DNA from: Acidimicrobiales bacterium
Lineage (GTDB): Bacteria; Actinomycetota; Acidimicrobiia; Acidimicrobiales; RAAP-2
Reading direction: 5' to 3'
Assembly: GCA_025449805.1 (NCBI GenBank)
Contig: JANWIR010000035.1
Coordinates: 1 to 45,946 of the forward strand
DNA: 45,946 nucleotides
The stretch's first letter is position 1; the number at the start of each line of letters is the position of its first letter. Position numbers and translations under genes: made by a program. A model generated the notes under the pieces. The model did no database searches. It was given only the letters and a program-made list of their open reading frames with translations, and had not been told where the DNA came from. Of this stretch, positions 8,241 through 16,328 are shown piece by piece.

Positions 8241-9295
8241 GACGGACCGCCCGGCAGTTGCGCACTCCACCACGCGAATTGCCGGCCCCACCCTCGCTCG
8301 AGTCGCAGTCCCGCGTCGTTCGCGCTGTCGACCAGTGCGCGCTCGCGTTCGCGCAACGCGCCCAGTGAGTCGGCGTGACACGTCACGTAGAGCGCCACAC
8401 GGATCAGGGCTCGACCCTGCGCGACGAGCGCTTCGCGACGCGTCACACGCTGGTGGCGTCGCGCCGTGCGCGCACTGCGACGAAAGCCCGCGGCCGTCGC
8501 GGCCGCGACGTCGCTGTCGAATTGGTGCGCGGCGCGCGCGCTCAGCCGACGCGCGCGCGTGGCGCTCAACACCTCGACGTGCAGCGACCACGTCACTGCG
8601 GGCGCGCGACGTTGCCACGCTTCGAGCAGTGGCTGATCGACCCGCGCGGCGCCAAAGTCAAAAACGCGAAACGTTCGCGTCACGCCACTTGCGCCGCGAA
8701 GATACGTCCAGCGTTCGAGGCGCGTGCCCGTCGCGAGCACCGCCGGTGGCGTCGCCACGTCGCGCCACCCCACGGGCGCGCTGACGCCCGGGGTCAACGC
8801 CAGCAGCGTGCGCGGCCGGGCATCCTCGTGCACCACGTGCAGCGAAAAGTGTGTCGTGGTGTCGCGTTGGGCCAAGGCGTCGGCGAGTTCACGAAGCGCC
8901 TCGCCAACGCGCTCACGCTCCGCGTTGAGGTCGAGCCGCCCTCGGTGGTCGAGTTCGTAGCAGTGGATCGCCGTCGTCCCGCCGGCCACGATTACGGCCT
9001 CCCCGTCAACGTCGAGCACTCGGGCGTGGTGGAATCGTTCACGCGCGCCAAATTGGAGAGCGACCCCGGCGAGTTCGCCCACGGTGTCGGCCACCCCCCA
9101 AGGGAGGGCCGTCACCGCAACGAACACGGCGCTCGAAACCCACCACCCCGTTCGCAACGCACCGGTCAGGCCCGCCACCACCAGGAGCGCACTGACGAAG
9201 ATCGCCAGTGCCTGGTGGGGGCGAACCCCCATCCACCGCAGGCGCGCGTCGCTCTCGCCGAGACGCGTCGGTTCACTCGTCAAAGTGCCACCCAA
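8234..9295 (-). CDS. SCO6880-like (PrgI-related) membrane protein of a type IV secretion-like system
   Basis: The 353-residue protein begins with a short cytosolic segment and two adjacent membrane helices (about residues 28-45 and 50-68), as in the PrgI-like N-terminus of actinobacterial SCO6880-family conjugation proteins. A large soluble region of alternating beta/alpha segments follows, rich in Arg and Ala. In actinobacterial elements such proteins precede a separate VirB4-type ATPase, as here, and may supply the missing VirB4 N-terminal domain (inference). The start is uncertain: the track uses TTG at 9295 and another TTG lies at 9283. Both overlap the upstream TrbL-like gene. Confidence 0.72.
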   Translation of the reverse strand: MGGTLTSEPTRLGESDARLRWMGVRPHQALAIFVSALLVVAGLTGALRTGWWVSSAVFVAVTALPWGVADTVGELAGVALQFGARERFHHARVLDVDGEAVIVAGGTTAIHCYELDHRGRLDLNAERERVGEALRELADALAQRDTTTHFSLHVVHEDARPRTLLALTPGVSAPVGWRDVATPPAVLATGTRLERWTYLRGASGVTRTFRVFDFGAARVDQPLLEAWQRRAPAVTWSLHVEVLSATRARRLSARAAHQFDSDVAAATAAGFRRSARTARRHQRVTRREALVAQGRALIRVALYVTCHADSLGALRERERALVDSANDAGLRLERGWGRQFAWWSAQLPGGPSW

Positions 9296-10385
9296 TCACG
9301 GGACCCATCTCGTCACGCGACACGTGACGCCGTCCACCGACCGAGCGCGGTTTGCCGATCGGCGGGTCGACCGGATCACCGTCGTACTCGGGCACCGTCG
9401 CCTCGGGGGAACTGGGCCACATCTCGAGACCCAAGTCCGGTCCGCGCGTCGGCGGCGCTGGGGGGCCGACGTCAGGTCGGAGGTACTCGACCGCGCTCGC
9501 GTACGGGGAGGCACCCATCATCGCGCCGGCGCGCGTGGCGCGACCGCGCAGTCCCTCGACCGCGTGCAACGCCGAGTGTTCCACGATCGGCACGACGCGC
9601 AAGATCACGAACGGCGACGCCGCCGCGAGCACCAAGGTAACCAGACCAATCACGACGCCGGTCGCGCCACCGCCTTGCACCTCAGCGAGGCCGAGCACCA
9701 GCGTCAAGATGATGATCAACTTCGACGCCGCCACGGCGACGAAGGTCTCCAGCAGCCGCCAGCCGATTCGCCGGAGCGACGCGAACGTCGCGAGGGGCAC
9801 CACGAGCGGGGCAGTCACGAGTAACAAGGCGAGCAACACGTCACGCACGATGAGTTCGCACCACAACAGCCACGTCCCAATCGCCAAACCACTGGCAATC
9901 ACGAAGAGGCCAAAGCCCGGCACGTTCGCCGTCAGGTTGGTCACGCCCATCACGAGCTGATGTTCCGACGCGACCACGCCACTGGCCGAGGTCGAACTGA
10001 TCTGGTTGACCGCCTCGAGCACGATCAGCGCGAGGGGCCGCGCGAGAACCACGCCCGCCACGCAGGCCGGCAGCACGCCAAAGTACTCACGCCACAGTCG
10101 CGCCGGCTCAGCGAGACGGAGGGCGTGGATGGTCGACACCATCAATCCCACCGCGAGCAGCGCCGGGGACACGACCTCGAGCGCCGCGTAGGGACCGGCC
10201 GTGGCCCGAAGGACGAGTCGCGGATCACTGAGCGACGTCAAGATCCGACCACTCGCGCTGAAGAGCCACTGCACGCTCGCGAGTATCCAACTCGTCCACG
10301 CGTTAAAGAAGTCGGCGAAGGTCGCCTTCGCCAGGGAGCCGGCCACGCACCCCACCGGCGCTAAGAAGCAGGCCAAATGGTTCAT
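9273..10385 (-). CDS. TrbL/VirB6-like polytopic membrane protein
   Basis: The 370-residue protein has an N-terminal signal-like segment, at least six strongly hydrophobic helices (about residues 65-265), and a hydrophilic Pro/Asp-rich C-terminal tail. This matches the TrbL/VirB6 channel component of type IV secretion systems, including actinobacterial versions lying next to DUF6112 and SCO6880 proteins. The ATG start overlaps the DUF6112 stop by one nucleotide (TAATG), and the end overlaps the SCO6880-like gene. Family assignment rests on topology and context rather than a catalytic motif. Confidence 0.72.
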   Translation of the reverse strand: MNHLACFLAPVGCVAGSLAKATFADFFNAWTSWILASVQWLFSASGRILTSLSDPRLVLRATAGPYAALEVVSPALLAVGLMVSTIHALRLAEPARLWREYFGVLPACVAGVVLARPLALIVLEAVNQISSTSASGVVASEHQLVMGVTNLTANVPGFGLFVIASGLAIGTWLLWCELIVRDVLLALLLVTAPLVVPLATFASLRRIGWRLLETFVAVAASKLIIILTLVLGLAEVQGGGATGVVIGLVTLVLAAASPFVILRVVPIVEHSALHAVEGLRGRATRAGAMMGASPYASAVEYLRPDVGPPAPPTRGPDLGLEMWPSSPEATVPEYDGDPVDPPIGKPRSVGGRRHVSRDEMGPVIGWHFDE

Positions 10386-10669
10386 TAGTGGACCGCCAGA
10401 CCCTTCGTGAAGAAGAAGTTGATGAGGTGCGGGGCGGCGCCGATCAAGATCGCGGCGCCGAGCGAGGTCAACACCGCTCGGCGGCCCTGGGCGGACTGGT
10501 GCATGTTTTGGGTGTGACTACCGAGTGCCCACAGACCCGCGCCGAGCACCAGCGCGATACAGGCACCCACCAGCGCCCAGCCCGCGATGCCGTTCGCGAG
10601 CTCTTGCAGCACCGCACTACCGGGCAGATTCGTGGTGGTGGGACTATTGGGCAGATCAACGAGTAACAC
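10385..10669 (-). CDS. DUF6112-type small membrane protein (VirB2 pilin-like)
   Basis: The 94-residue protein has two hydrophobic helices (about residues 28-50 and 65-82) separated by a short basic loop HTQNMHQSAQGRR. That is the architecture of VirB2/TrbC pilins and of the actinobacterial DUF6112 family found at the head of conjugation-like operons. It starts with GTG at 10669, with a weak GTGGG upstream. It is the first gene of the six-gene leftward operon, so its promoter must lie in 10670-10745, shared with the divergent senX3 gene. Confidence 0.75.
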   Translation of the reverse strand: MLLVDLPNSPTTTNLPGSAVLQELANGIAGWALVGACIALVLGAGLWALGSHTQNMHQSAQGRRAVLTSLGAAILIGAAPHLINFFFTKGLAVH

Positions 10670-10745
10670 GGGAACCCACTTTCTTTGAGGGGCTCACAAC
10701 GGTCGCTGGCGCGCGGGCGTGAAGTGCGTCTGCGAGAATGGAGCC

Positions 10746-12044
10746 GTGCTCCTGGTCCTCGGTAAAAACTTCGCGTCTCACTGGCCACCGACGCTGATCT
10801 ACGCCGCGGGTGCGGGGGTGTTACTCGTGGGCGGCCTCTTGGGCATGTTGTTCTATCGCCACCGCGGCCACCGCGCGATCGCCCAGCGCCTCACCGCGCT
10901 CGGATCGCGCTTGGGGGTCGATCCGCACGACGACCGCGGCAAGGTCGAGTCCGCGTTGAACTACCTCGAAGAGGTCACGAGTGCCGCCACCACCGCGGTC
11001 AGTGAGTCCAGCGCCGAGTCGGTACGACTCCGCCGCTCCCTCGATTCGCTACCGCTCGGTCTGGTGCTCTGCGACGAAAGTGGCGCCGTTTTGTTCCGCA
11101 ATCACCAAGCCGAGCAGCTCATGGCGAGCCGCTACGGCGAAGCTATCGCCGCCCAGGCCGTGACCGAAGTGCTCGCCGAGAGCTGGCACCAAGGCGTCGC
11201 CGAGCGCACGATTGACATCTACGGCCCGCCGCGGCGCACGTTGACCATTCGCGCAACCGTCATTGACGACGGTCGTCGCTCACTGGGCGTGCTCGCGGTG
11301 ATCGAGGACGTCTCGGAACGCCGTCGCCTCGAGGACATCCGCCGCGACTTCATCGCGAACGTTTCGCACGAGCTCAAGACACCCATGGGCGCCCTCGGCC
11401 TCTTGGCCGAGACCCTGCAGTTTGAACGCGACCCCACGGTGGCCCAGCGGTTGGCCGAGCGCATTAACTCCGAAGCCTTTCGCGTGAATCGCATCATCGA
11501 AGACCTCCTGGACCTTTCGCGCATCGAGAGCCAGGGCTCACCGAGCCGCGAACCAGTTTCGGTAGTGCTCATCGTCGCCGACGCCATCGAGCGCATCCGC
11601 ACCGCCGCCGAGCAACACGGCATCAAGGTCCACTTTGAGGAACCGCCGGACAATCCCGTGGTCTTTGGCGATCGACGCCAACTGACCTCGGCCATCCACG
11701 CGCTGCTCGAAAACGCGGTCGTCTACTCCCCGCGCGACGGGGTCGTCGATCTCGAGATCACGCGCGTCGACGCGAGCACGACCGACGAGGGTGACGTGAT
11801 CGGACCCTGGGTCCACGTCAGCATTCGCGACCGCGGGGTCGGTATCCCCGCGAAGGACTTAGAGCGAATCTTCGAACGCTTCTACCGCGTTGATCCCGGT
11901 CGCGCGCGCGAAACCGGGGGCACCGGCCTCGGGCTCTCCATCGTGCGCCACGTGGCACAAAATCACGGGGGGTCGGTGATCGTTGACTCGCGCGAGGGTG
12001 AAGGCTCCACCTTCACCTTGGAACTCCCGGCGAACCAGTTGTGA
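10746..12044 (+). CDS. senX3: SenX3-type sensor histidine kinase
   Basis: This membrane-anchored histidine kinase, about 432 residues, has one TM helix near the N-terminus followed by basic residues (FYRHRGHR), a PAS-like domain (about 85-190), HisKA with FIANVSHELKTP (phospho-acceptor His), and HATPase_c with an N box near LLENAVVYSPRDG and G boxes DRGVGIP and GGTGLGLSIV. With RegX3 it forms the actinobacterial phosphate-starvation two-component system, and the cytosolic PAS domain is typical of SenX3. The track start is GTG 10719. I prefer GTG 10746 because a GAGAAT -10-like element ends 6 nt before it, as in other leaderless genes here. The stop overlaps regX3 by 4 nt. Confidence 0.85.
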   Translation: MLLVLGKNFASHWPPTLIYAAGAGVLLVGGLLGMLFYRHRGHRAIAQRLTALGSRLGVDPHDDRGKVESALNYLEEVTSAATTAVSESSAESVRLRRSLDSLPLGLVLCDESGAVLFRNHQAEQLMASRYGEAIAAQAVTEVLAESWHQGVAERTIDIYGPPRRTLTIRATVIDDGRRSLGVLAVIEDVSERRRLEDIRRDFIANVSHELKTPMGALGLLAETLQFERDPTVAQRLAERINSEAFRVNRIIEDLLDLSRIESQGSPSREPVSVVLIVADAIERIRTAAEQHGIKVHFEEPPDNPVVFGDRRQLTSAIHALLENAVVYSPRDGVVDLEITRVDASTTDEGDVIGPWVHVSIRDRGVGIPAKDLERIFERFYRVDPGRARETGGTGLGLSIVRHVAQNHGGSVIVDSREGEGSTFTLELPANQL

Positions 12045-12766
12045 GTAAGTCCAAGTCGCACGAACGCCGCACTCGCGTGCTGGTGGTCGAGGACGAGGAG
12101 TCCTTCATTGAAGCTTTGACGATTGGTCTCGACCGCGAAGGGTTTGACGCCACGATCGCGCGCGACGGACAAGAGGCCCTGGCCACCTTTGAGGAAGGTC
12201 GCTTCGACGTGATCTTGCTCGACTTGATGTTGCCCAAGCTCTCGGGTCTTGACGTGTGTCGCTCCATTCGCGAATCGAGTGACGTGCCGATCATCATCGT
12301 CAGCGCCAAGGGTGAAGAGGTCGATATGGTGCTCATGCTCGAAGTCGGGGCCGATGACTACGTGACGAAGCCTTACCGCCTTCGCGAACTCGTCGCGCGC
12401 ATCCGCGCGGTGTTGCGTCGACGCGAAGCGCCCACCGTCTACGAAGAGAGTGACGTGCTGGCCTTTGGTGCGCTACGCATGGAGCTCGACGCGCGACGCT
12501 GCTTCGTGAACGACGAAGAGATCAAGTTGCGCAAAAAGGAGTTCGCGCTGCTGCGTCTCTTGCTCGAGAATCCCGGCCGGGTCCTCACGCGTGACGTGTT
12601 GATCGATCGCGTCTGGGGCAGTGACTACGTCGGCGACACCAAGACGCTCGACGTGCACATCAAACGCCTGCGCTCGCTCATTGAAGAGGACCCGAAGAAC
12701 CCCGAGCTCATCTCCACCGTGCGTGGGGTCGGCTACCGCTTCGAGATCACGAAGCCTTCGCCGTAA
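12041..12766 (+). CDS. regX3: RegX3-type OmpR/PhoB-family response regulator
   Basis: The 241-residue protein has a receiver domain with acidic pocket VEDEE, phospho-Asp in ILLDLMLPKLSG and conserved Lys in YVTKPYRL. A winged-helix OmpR/PhoB DNA-binding domain follows (LRKKEFALLRLLL, STVRGVGYRFE). It is the cytosolic partner of the adjacent SenX3-type kinase and is expected to control phosphate-responsive genes. The GTG start overlaps the kinase stop (GTGA). The 3' end overlaps convergent serS by 20 nt. Confidence 0.92.
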   Translation: MSKSKSHERRTRVLVVEDEESFIEALTIGLDREGFDATIARDGQEALATFEEGRFDVILLDLMLPKLSGLDVCRSIRESSDVPIIIVSAKGEEVDMVLMLEVGADDYVTKPYRLRELVARIRAVLRRREAPTVYEESDVLAFGALRMELDARRCFVNDEEIKLRKKEFALLRLLLENPGRVLTRDVLIDRVWGSDYVGDTKTLDVHIKRLRSLIEEDPKNPELISTVRGVGYRFEITKPSP

Positions 12767-14054
12767 GGCGGGTGCGACCCCCGAGATACGGGCTCAGCAC
12801 CTCGGGCAGTTGTACCGATCCGTCCGGCTGGCGATACGTCTCGACGAGCGCCGCCCAGATGCGCGCCCAGGCGAGCGCCGAGCCATTCACCGTGTGCACC
12901 AGGGCCGTTGTGCCGTCGCTACGGCGATAGCGCACGTTGGCCCGGCGTGCTTGGTAGTCCCGGAACCACGACACCGACGAGACCTCGAGCCAGCGATCGA
13001 CACCCGGACTAAATACTTCGAGGTCGATGGTTCGCGCCGAGGACGACCCGAGGTCGCCCGTGCACAGGCGCAACAGTCGATAGGTCAGACCCAGTGAGCG
13101 CAGGAGGGCCTCGGCGCGCGCGAGGATGTCGGCGTGCGCCGCGTCGGCCTGCTCGGGGGTGCAGTAGGCGAACAGCTCGACCTTGTCAAACTCGTGCACG
13201 CGCAAAAGTCCGCGCGTGTCGCGCCCGGCGGCGCCGGCCTCACGACGAAAGCAGGCCGTCTGGGCGGTCAGGCGAATGGGCAGGCGCGCCTCGTCCAAGA
13301 TTTCGCCCCGGTGCATCGAGGTGAGCGGTACTTCAGCCGTGGGAATCGCCCAGAGATCGTCGCGCGGAATCGCGTACATGTCGTCTTGGGACTTGGGCAG
13401 ATGGCCGGTCGAGGTCATGGTCTCGGTGAGGGCGAAACTCGGCGGGCGAATCTCCTCGTAGTCCTCGAGGTGCGCGTCGAGCGCGAAGGCACCGAGTGCG
13501 CGCAGCAGTCGCGCCCCCGCCCCGCGGTACAGAGGGAACATTGATCCCGCGAGGCGCGCGCCCGCCTCGAGGTCCAAGATGCCCAGCTCTTTGCCGACGT
13601 CCCAGTGCGCCACGCGCTGGTGGGGGGCGTACTCGGGAAAGGGTTGTCCCTCGTCCTTACCGACCCACCATCGATCAATCTCGACGTTGTCGTTTTCGTC
13701 AAGACCCTCGGGCACGTCCGGGGCAGGCAGGTTGGGAATCAGTAACAGCGCCTCGCGTAGCGTCGCCGCTACTCGCTCCGTGGCCTCACGGGCCTGCCGC
13801 TCGTCGTCGCCGAGGGCGCGCGAACGCGCGCTCAGGCCGTCGGCCCGCGCGACGTCCTGGTCGCGCCGGGCCTCGCCCACTTGGCGCGAAAGATCCTTGA
13901 TCTCGGCGCGCAAGCTCTCAGCCTCTTGCAGTAACCGACGATGCTCGACGTCGAGCACGATGATCTCGTCCAGCGTGGCGCTCGAGACACCCCGCCGCGC
14001 AAGGGCGGCCTTCACTTCGTCGGGTTCACGGCGCAGTTGGACCAGGTCAATCAC
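12747..14054 (-). CDS. serS: Seryl-tRNA synthetase
   Basis: The 435-residue class II synthetase charges tRNA-Ser. The N-terminal antiparallel coiled coil (about residues 30-105, LRAEIKDLSRQVGEARR) binds the long variable arm. The catalytic core carries motif 2 TACFRREAGAAGRDTRGLLR and motif 3 NGSALAWARIWAALVE. The LEVSSVSWFRDYQARR block differs from the more usual SCSN(F/C) sequence but keeps the QARR part. The GTG at 14054 is preceded at 6 nt by TAGGCT on the minus strand, so the mRNA is probably leaderless. The gene converges with regX3 and diverges from the ABC exporter. Confidence 0.96.
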   Translation of the reverse strand: MIDLVQLRREPDEVKAALARRGVSSATLDEIIVLDVEHRRLLQEAESLRAEIKDLSRQVGEARRDQDVARADGLSARSRALGDDERQAREATERVAATLREALLLIPNLPAPDVPEGLDENDNVEIDRWWVGKDEGQPFPEYAPHQRVAHWDVGKELGILDLEAGARLAGSMFPLYRGAGARLLRALGAFALDAHLEDYEEIRPPSFALTETMTSTGHLPKSQDDMYAIPRDDLWAIPTAEVPLTSMHRGEILDEARLPIRLTAQTACFRREAGAAGRDTRGLLRVHEFDKVELFAYCTPEQADAAHADILARAEALLRSLGLTYRLLRLCTGDLGSSSARTIDLEVFSPGVDRWLEVSSVSWFRDYQARRANVRYRRSDGTTALVHTVNGSALAWARIWAALVETYRQPDGSVQLPEVLSPYLGGRTRLTAKAS

Positions 14055-14060
14055 GCTGCC

Positions 14061-14066
14061 AGCCTA
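14061..14066 (-). promoter_or_regulatory. -10 element of leaderless serS
   Basis: TAGGCT on the minus strand ends 6 nt before the serS GTG; no Shine-Dalgarno is visible between them. Confidence 0.55.
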
Positions 14067-14099
14067 CCGAGGGGCGTTCGGGGGTTCGGGCGAAGCGTC

Positions 14100-14105
14100 T
14101 AGTTT
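14100..14105 (+). promoter_or_regulatory. -10 element of leaderless ABC exporter operon
   Basis: TAGTTT ends 8 nt before the GTG at 14114. A TTCGGG hexamer 17 nt upstream is a weak -35 candidate. Confidence 0.45.
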
Positions 14106-14113
14106 GGCTACTC

Positions 14114-15025
14114 GTGAGCCACGCCCTCGACGTCGTCAATCTTCGGGTTCGTTTTGGCGCGCTGGACGCGGTCGACGACGTGACGCTGCACTGTGACTAC
14201 GGCGAAGTCGTCGCACTCTTAGGTCCGAACGGGGCCGGCAAGACCACGTTGGTGGAGACGGTGCTCGGCTTTCGTTCGCCCACCTCGGGCACCGTGCGCG
14301 TGCACGGACTCGACCCCACGCGCGATCACCACGAGATGACCGTGCGCACCGGCGCTCTCTTACAACGCGGTGGTGTCTGGTTTCCCATGTCCCCACGTGA
14401 CGTCCTTCGCCTCACCGCGTCGTACTACGACGCGCCGCGCTCACCCGATGAACTGCTGGAACTCTTAGCGCTGCGTCACTGTGCCAAGACCCCCTGGCGT
14501 CGGCTAAGCGGCGGCGAACAACAGCGCACCCTCCTCGCGTTGGCCCTCCTCGGAAGGCCGCGCGCGCTGCTTCTCGACGAACCAACCACGGCCGTTGACC
14601 CCGAAGGTCGCCAGGTCATTCGTGACATCATTCGCGCCGAGCGCGACCGCGGGTGCGCGCTGCTGCTGACGACGCACGAGTTGGTCGAGGCCGAACGCCT
14701 GTGCGACCGATTGGTCGTCATGCATCGCGGCAGCGTCCTCGCGCAAGGAACCCTCGACGAGCTCGCGGGCGCACCGGAGATGATCGTCGAACTTTCCGGC
14801 GAGGTCGACGCGACGGCCGTCGCGACGCTGTTGCACTGCCCCGTGACGCAGGAAAACCCGCGCACCGTGCGCTGTCAGGTCGCCTCGACGCCCGCTCGGC
14901 TCAGTGCGCTCAACGCGTTCTTAAGTGCGCGCGACGTGACGATTCTTTCCCTACGCACCCGTGCGTCGCTCGAGGAGCGCTACCTCGAGCTGGTCGCCGA
15001 CGAGAAGACGAGGACGCGCTCGTGA
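14114..15025 (+). CDS. ABC exporter ATP-binding subunit (haem A/oxidase-linked neighbourhood)
   Basis: The 303-residue ABC-2-type ATPase has Walker A LLGPNGAGKTT (about residues 35-45), Q loop LLQRGGVW, signature RLSGGEQQR, Walker B LLLDEPTTAVD and the H-loop His in TTHEL. A C-terminal regulatory domain follows. In actinobacteria an ABC ATPase and permease pair commonly sits beside ctaA/ctaB, as in the mycobacterial Rv1456c-Rv1458c block; the substrate there is unsettled. The start follows TAGTTT by 8 nt. The stop overlaps the permease start by 4 nt, so the two form one transporter. Confidence 0.9.
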   Translation: MSHALDVVNLRVRFGALDAVDDVTLHCDYGEVVALLGPNGAGKTTLVETVLGFRSPTSGTVRVHGLDPTRDHHEMTVRTGALLQRGGVWFPMSPRDVLRLTASYYDAPRSPDELLELLALRHCAKTPWRRLSGGEQQRTLLALALLGRPRALLLDEPTTAVDPEGRQVIRDIIRAERDRGCALLLTTHELVEAERLCDRLVVMHRGSVLAQGTLDELAGAPEMIVELSGEVDATAVATLLHCPVTQENPRTVRCQVASTPARLSALNAFLSARDVTILSLRTRASLEERYLELVADEKTRTRS

Positions 15026-15750
15026 AAACGTGGTGGGCGCAGACCCGCGCCGAGGTCTCGATGACCATTCGCCGGGGTGAGACGTTATTGCTCACGATCG
15101 GGATTCCGGTCGTGCTGCTGGTCTTCTTCACCCAGACCCACGTGGTGAGTGCGCCGGGGCGTCGCGTCGACTTCATCACGCCGGGAATCCTCGCACTCTG
15201 CGTCATGTCCACGGCCCTCGTCGCCCTGTCAATCGCGACGGGCTTCGAACGTAACTTTGGGGTGCTGCGGCGATTGCACGTCACCCCGCTCGGCCGCGCG
15301 CAGCTCATCGCCGCCAAGATCGCTGGTGTGCTCGTCACCGAAGTGCTGCAGATCGTCGTGCTGAGTGCGGTGGCCCTCGGGCTCGGCTGGCACCCCCGAG
15401 GCGCGACGATCGGCGCGCTCGCCGTCGCGGGCGCACTGCTCGTAGGTACCGCGGGCTGTGCCGGCATCGGCCTCGCCCTGGCTGGTCGGTTGCGCGCGGA
15501 AGTCAACCTCGCCGCGAGCAACGGCCTCTACCTCGTGTTGTTACTGCTTTCGGGCATCGTGGTGCCGCTCAGCTCACTACCCGAAGTCGTCCAACGTGTT
15601 GTGGTCGCGCTGCCCTCGGGCGCAATGGCCGAGGGACTGCGTCGAGTCCTCGAACACGGCAACCTGCCGAGCGCCGGAGACTGGCTCAGCTTGGGACTTT
15701 GGGCCGTCGTCGCGCCGGCGATCGCCGCGCGCACCTTTCGCTTCGATTAA
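15022..15750 (+). CDS. ABC-2 type exporter permease
   Basis: The 242-residue polytopic protein has about six hydrophobic helices (first at residues 22-38, last before the C-terminal FRFD) and the ABC-2 permease pattern including GFERNFGVLRRLHVTPLGR, the coupling region. It partners with the upstream ATPase. The track ORF from 14653 includes out-of-frame sequence of the ATPase gene. The GTG at 15022 overlapping the ATPase TGA gives a normal N-terminus (MKTWWAQTRAEV). Its stop shares TTAA with the convergent thioredoxin-like gene. Confidence 0.88.
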   Translation: MKTWWAQTRAEVSMTIRRGETLLLTIGIPVVLLVFFTQTHVVSAPGRRVDFITPGILALCVMSTALVALSIATGFERNFGVLRRLHVTPLGRAQLIAAKIAGVLVTEVLQIVVLSAVALGLGWHPRGATIGALAVAGALLVGTAGCAGIGLALAGRLRAEVNLAASNGLYLVLLLLSGIVVPLSSLPEVVQRVVVALPSGAMAEGLRRVLEHGNLPSAGDWLSLGLWAVVAPAIAARTFRFD

Positions 15751-16328
15751 GCGCCGAGACGCAGCAGTCCGGCCTTTAACTGCTGCACTGGAATCGCGCC
15801 AAAGTAGACCTGCTGCACCACGCCCTGGGCGTTGACGAACACCGTTTCGGGGATCTGACCAAAACCAAAGAGCCCGGCGGTAATCGAGAAATTGGGATCG
15901 GTAGCGACCGCGAAGTGCACACCCGACTTGCGCACGAAGTGCAACCCGGCGGCGTTCGCGTCGCTAACGTCCACACCCACCACGCGGACGTGGCCCGTGG
16001 GGTGCGCGTCGAGGTACGCGGCGACTTTCGGTAGTTCCTTCTGACAGGGCCCGCACCAACTTGCGAAGAAGATCACCACGCCCGGGTGGCCGCTGGCCCA
16101 CGGCGCGTGCACCGTCGCACCGGTCAGTCCCGCCGTCGAAAAGGCCTTCACGTGTTTTCCCACCAGCGCACTCGGGGGCAACGCGCCCGAGGGCGCGTTG
16201 GCGTTGCGCGTGCTCGTCAGAAACGACACAGTGACGATGAGCACAATCGCCACCGTGGTCCCGATGCCCAGGGAGACGAACATCATCGGTGACGGGCGGC
16301 CCCGCGGCGGCTTAGTGGTATCGGACAA
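15747..16328 (-). CDS. TlpA/ResA-like membrane-anchored thioredoxin
   Basis: The 193-residue protein has one N-terminal TM helix (about residues 17-38) and an extracytoplasmic thioredoxin domain with active site FFASWCGPCQKELP and cis-Pro in GQIPETVF. TlpA/ResA-type proteins reduce cysteines of apocytochromes or copper sites on the outer face of the membrane, which fits the surrounding haem A and oxidase assembly genes. The start is a TTG at 16328 overlapping the end of ctaB by 17 nt, with no clear ribosome binding site, so translational coupling is likely. An internal ATG before MMFVSLG is possible but would cut the basic N-terminus. Confidence 0.88.
   Translation of the reverse strand: MSDTTKPPRGRPSPMMFVSLGIGTTVAIVLIVTVSFLTSTRNANAPSGALPPSALVGKHVKAFSTAGLTGATVHAPWASGHPGVVIFFASWCGPCQKELPKVAAYLDAHPTGHVRVVGVDVSDANAAGLHFVRKSGVHFAVATDPNFSITAGLFGFGQIPETVFVNAQGVVQQVYFGAIPVQQLKAGLLRLGA

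Noticed and set aside
8375-9640. Plus-strand 421-codon ORF antisense to the SCO6880-like and TrbL-like genes
   Set aside because: Arg/Thr-rich translation without motifs; the minus-strand genes have TM helices and operonic overlaps.
5115-10669. An intact integrative conjugative element
   Set aside because: No relaxase, integrase, replication gene or flanking direct repeat is visible around the type IV-like operon.
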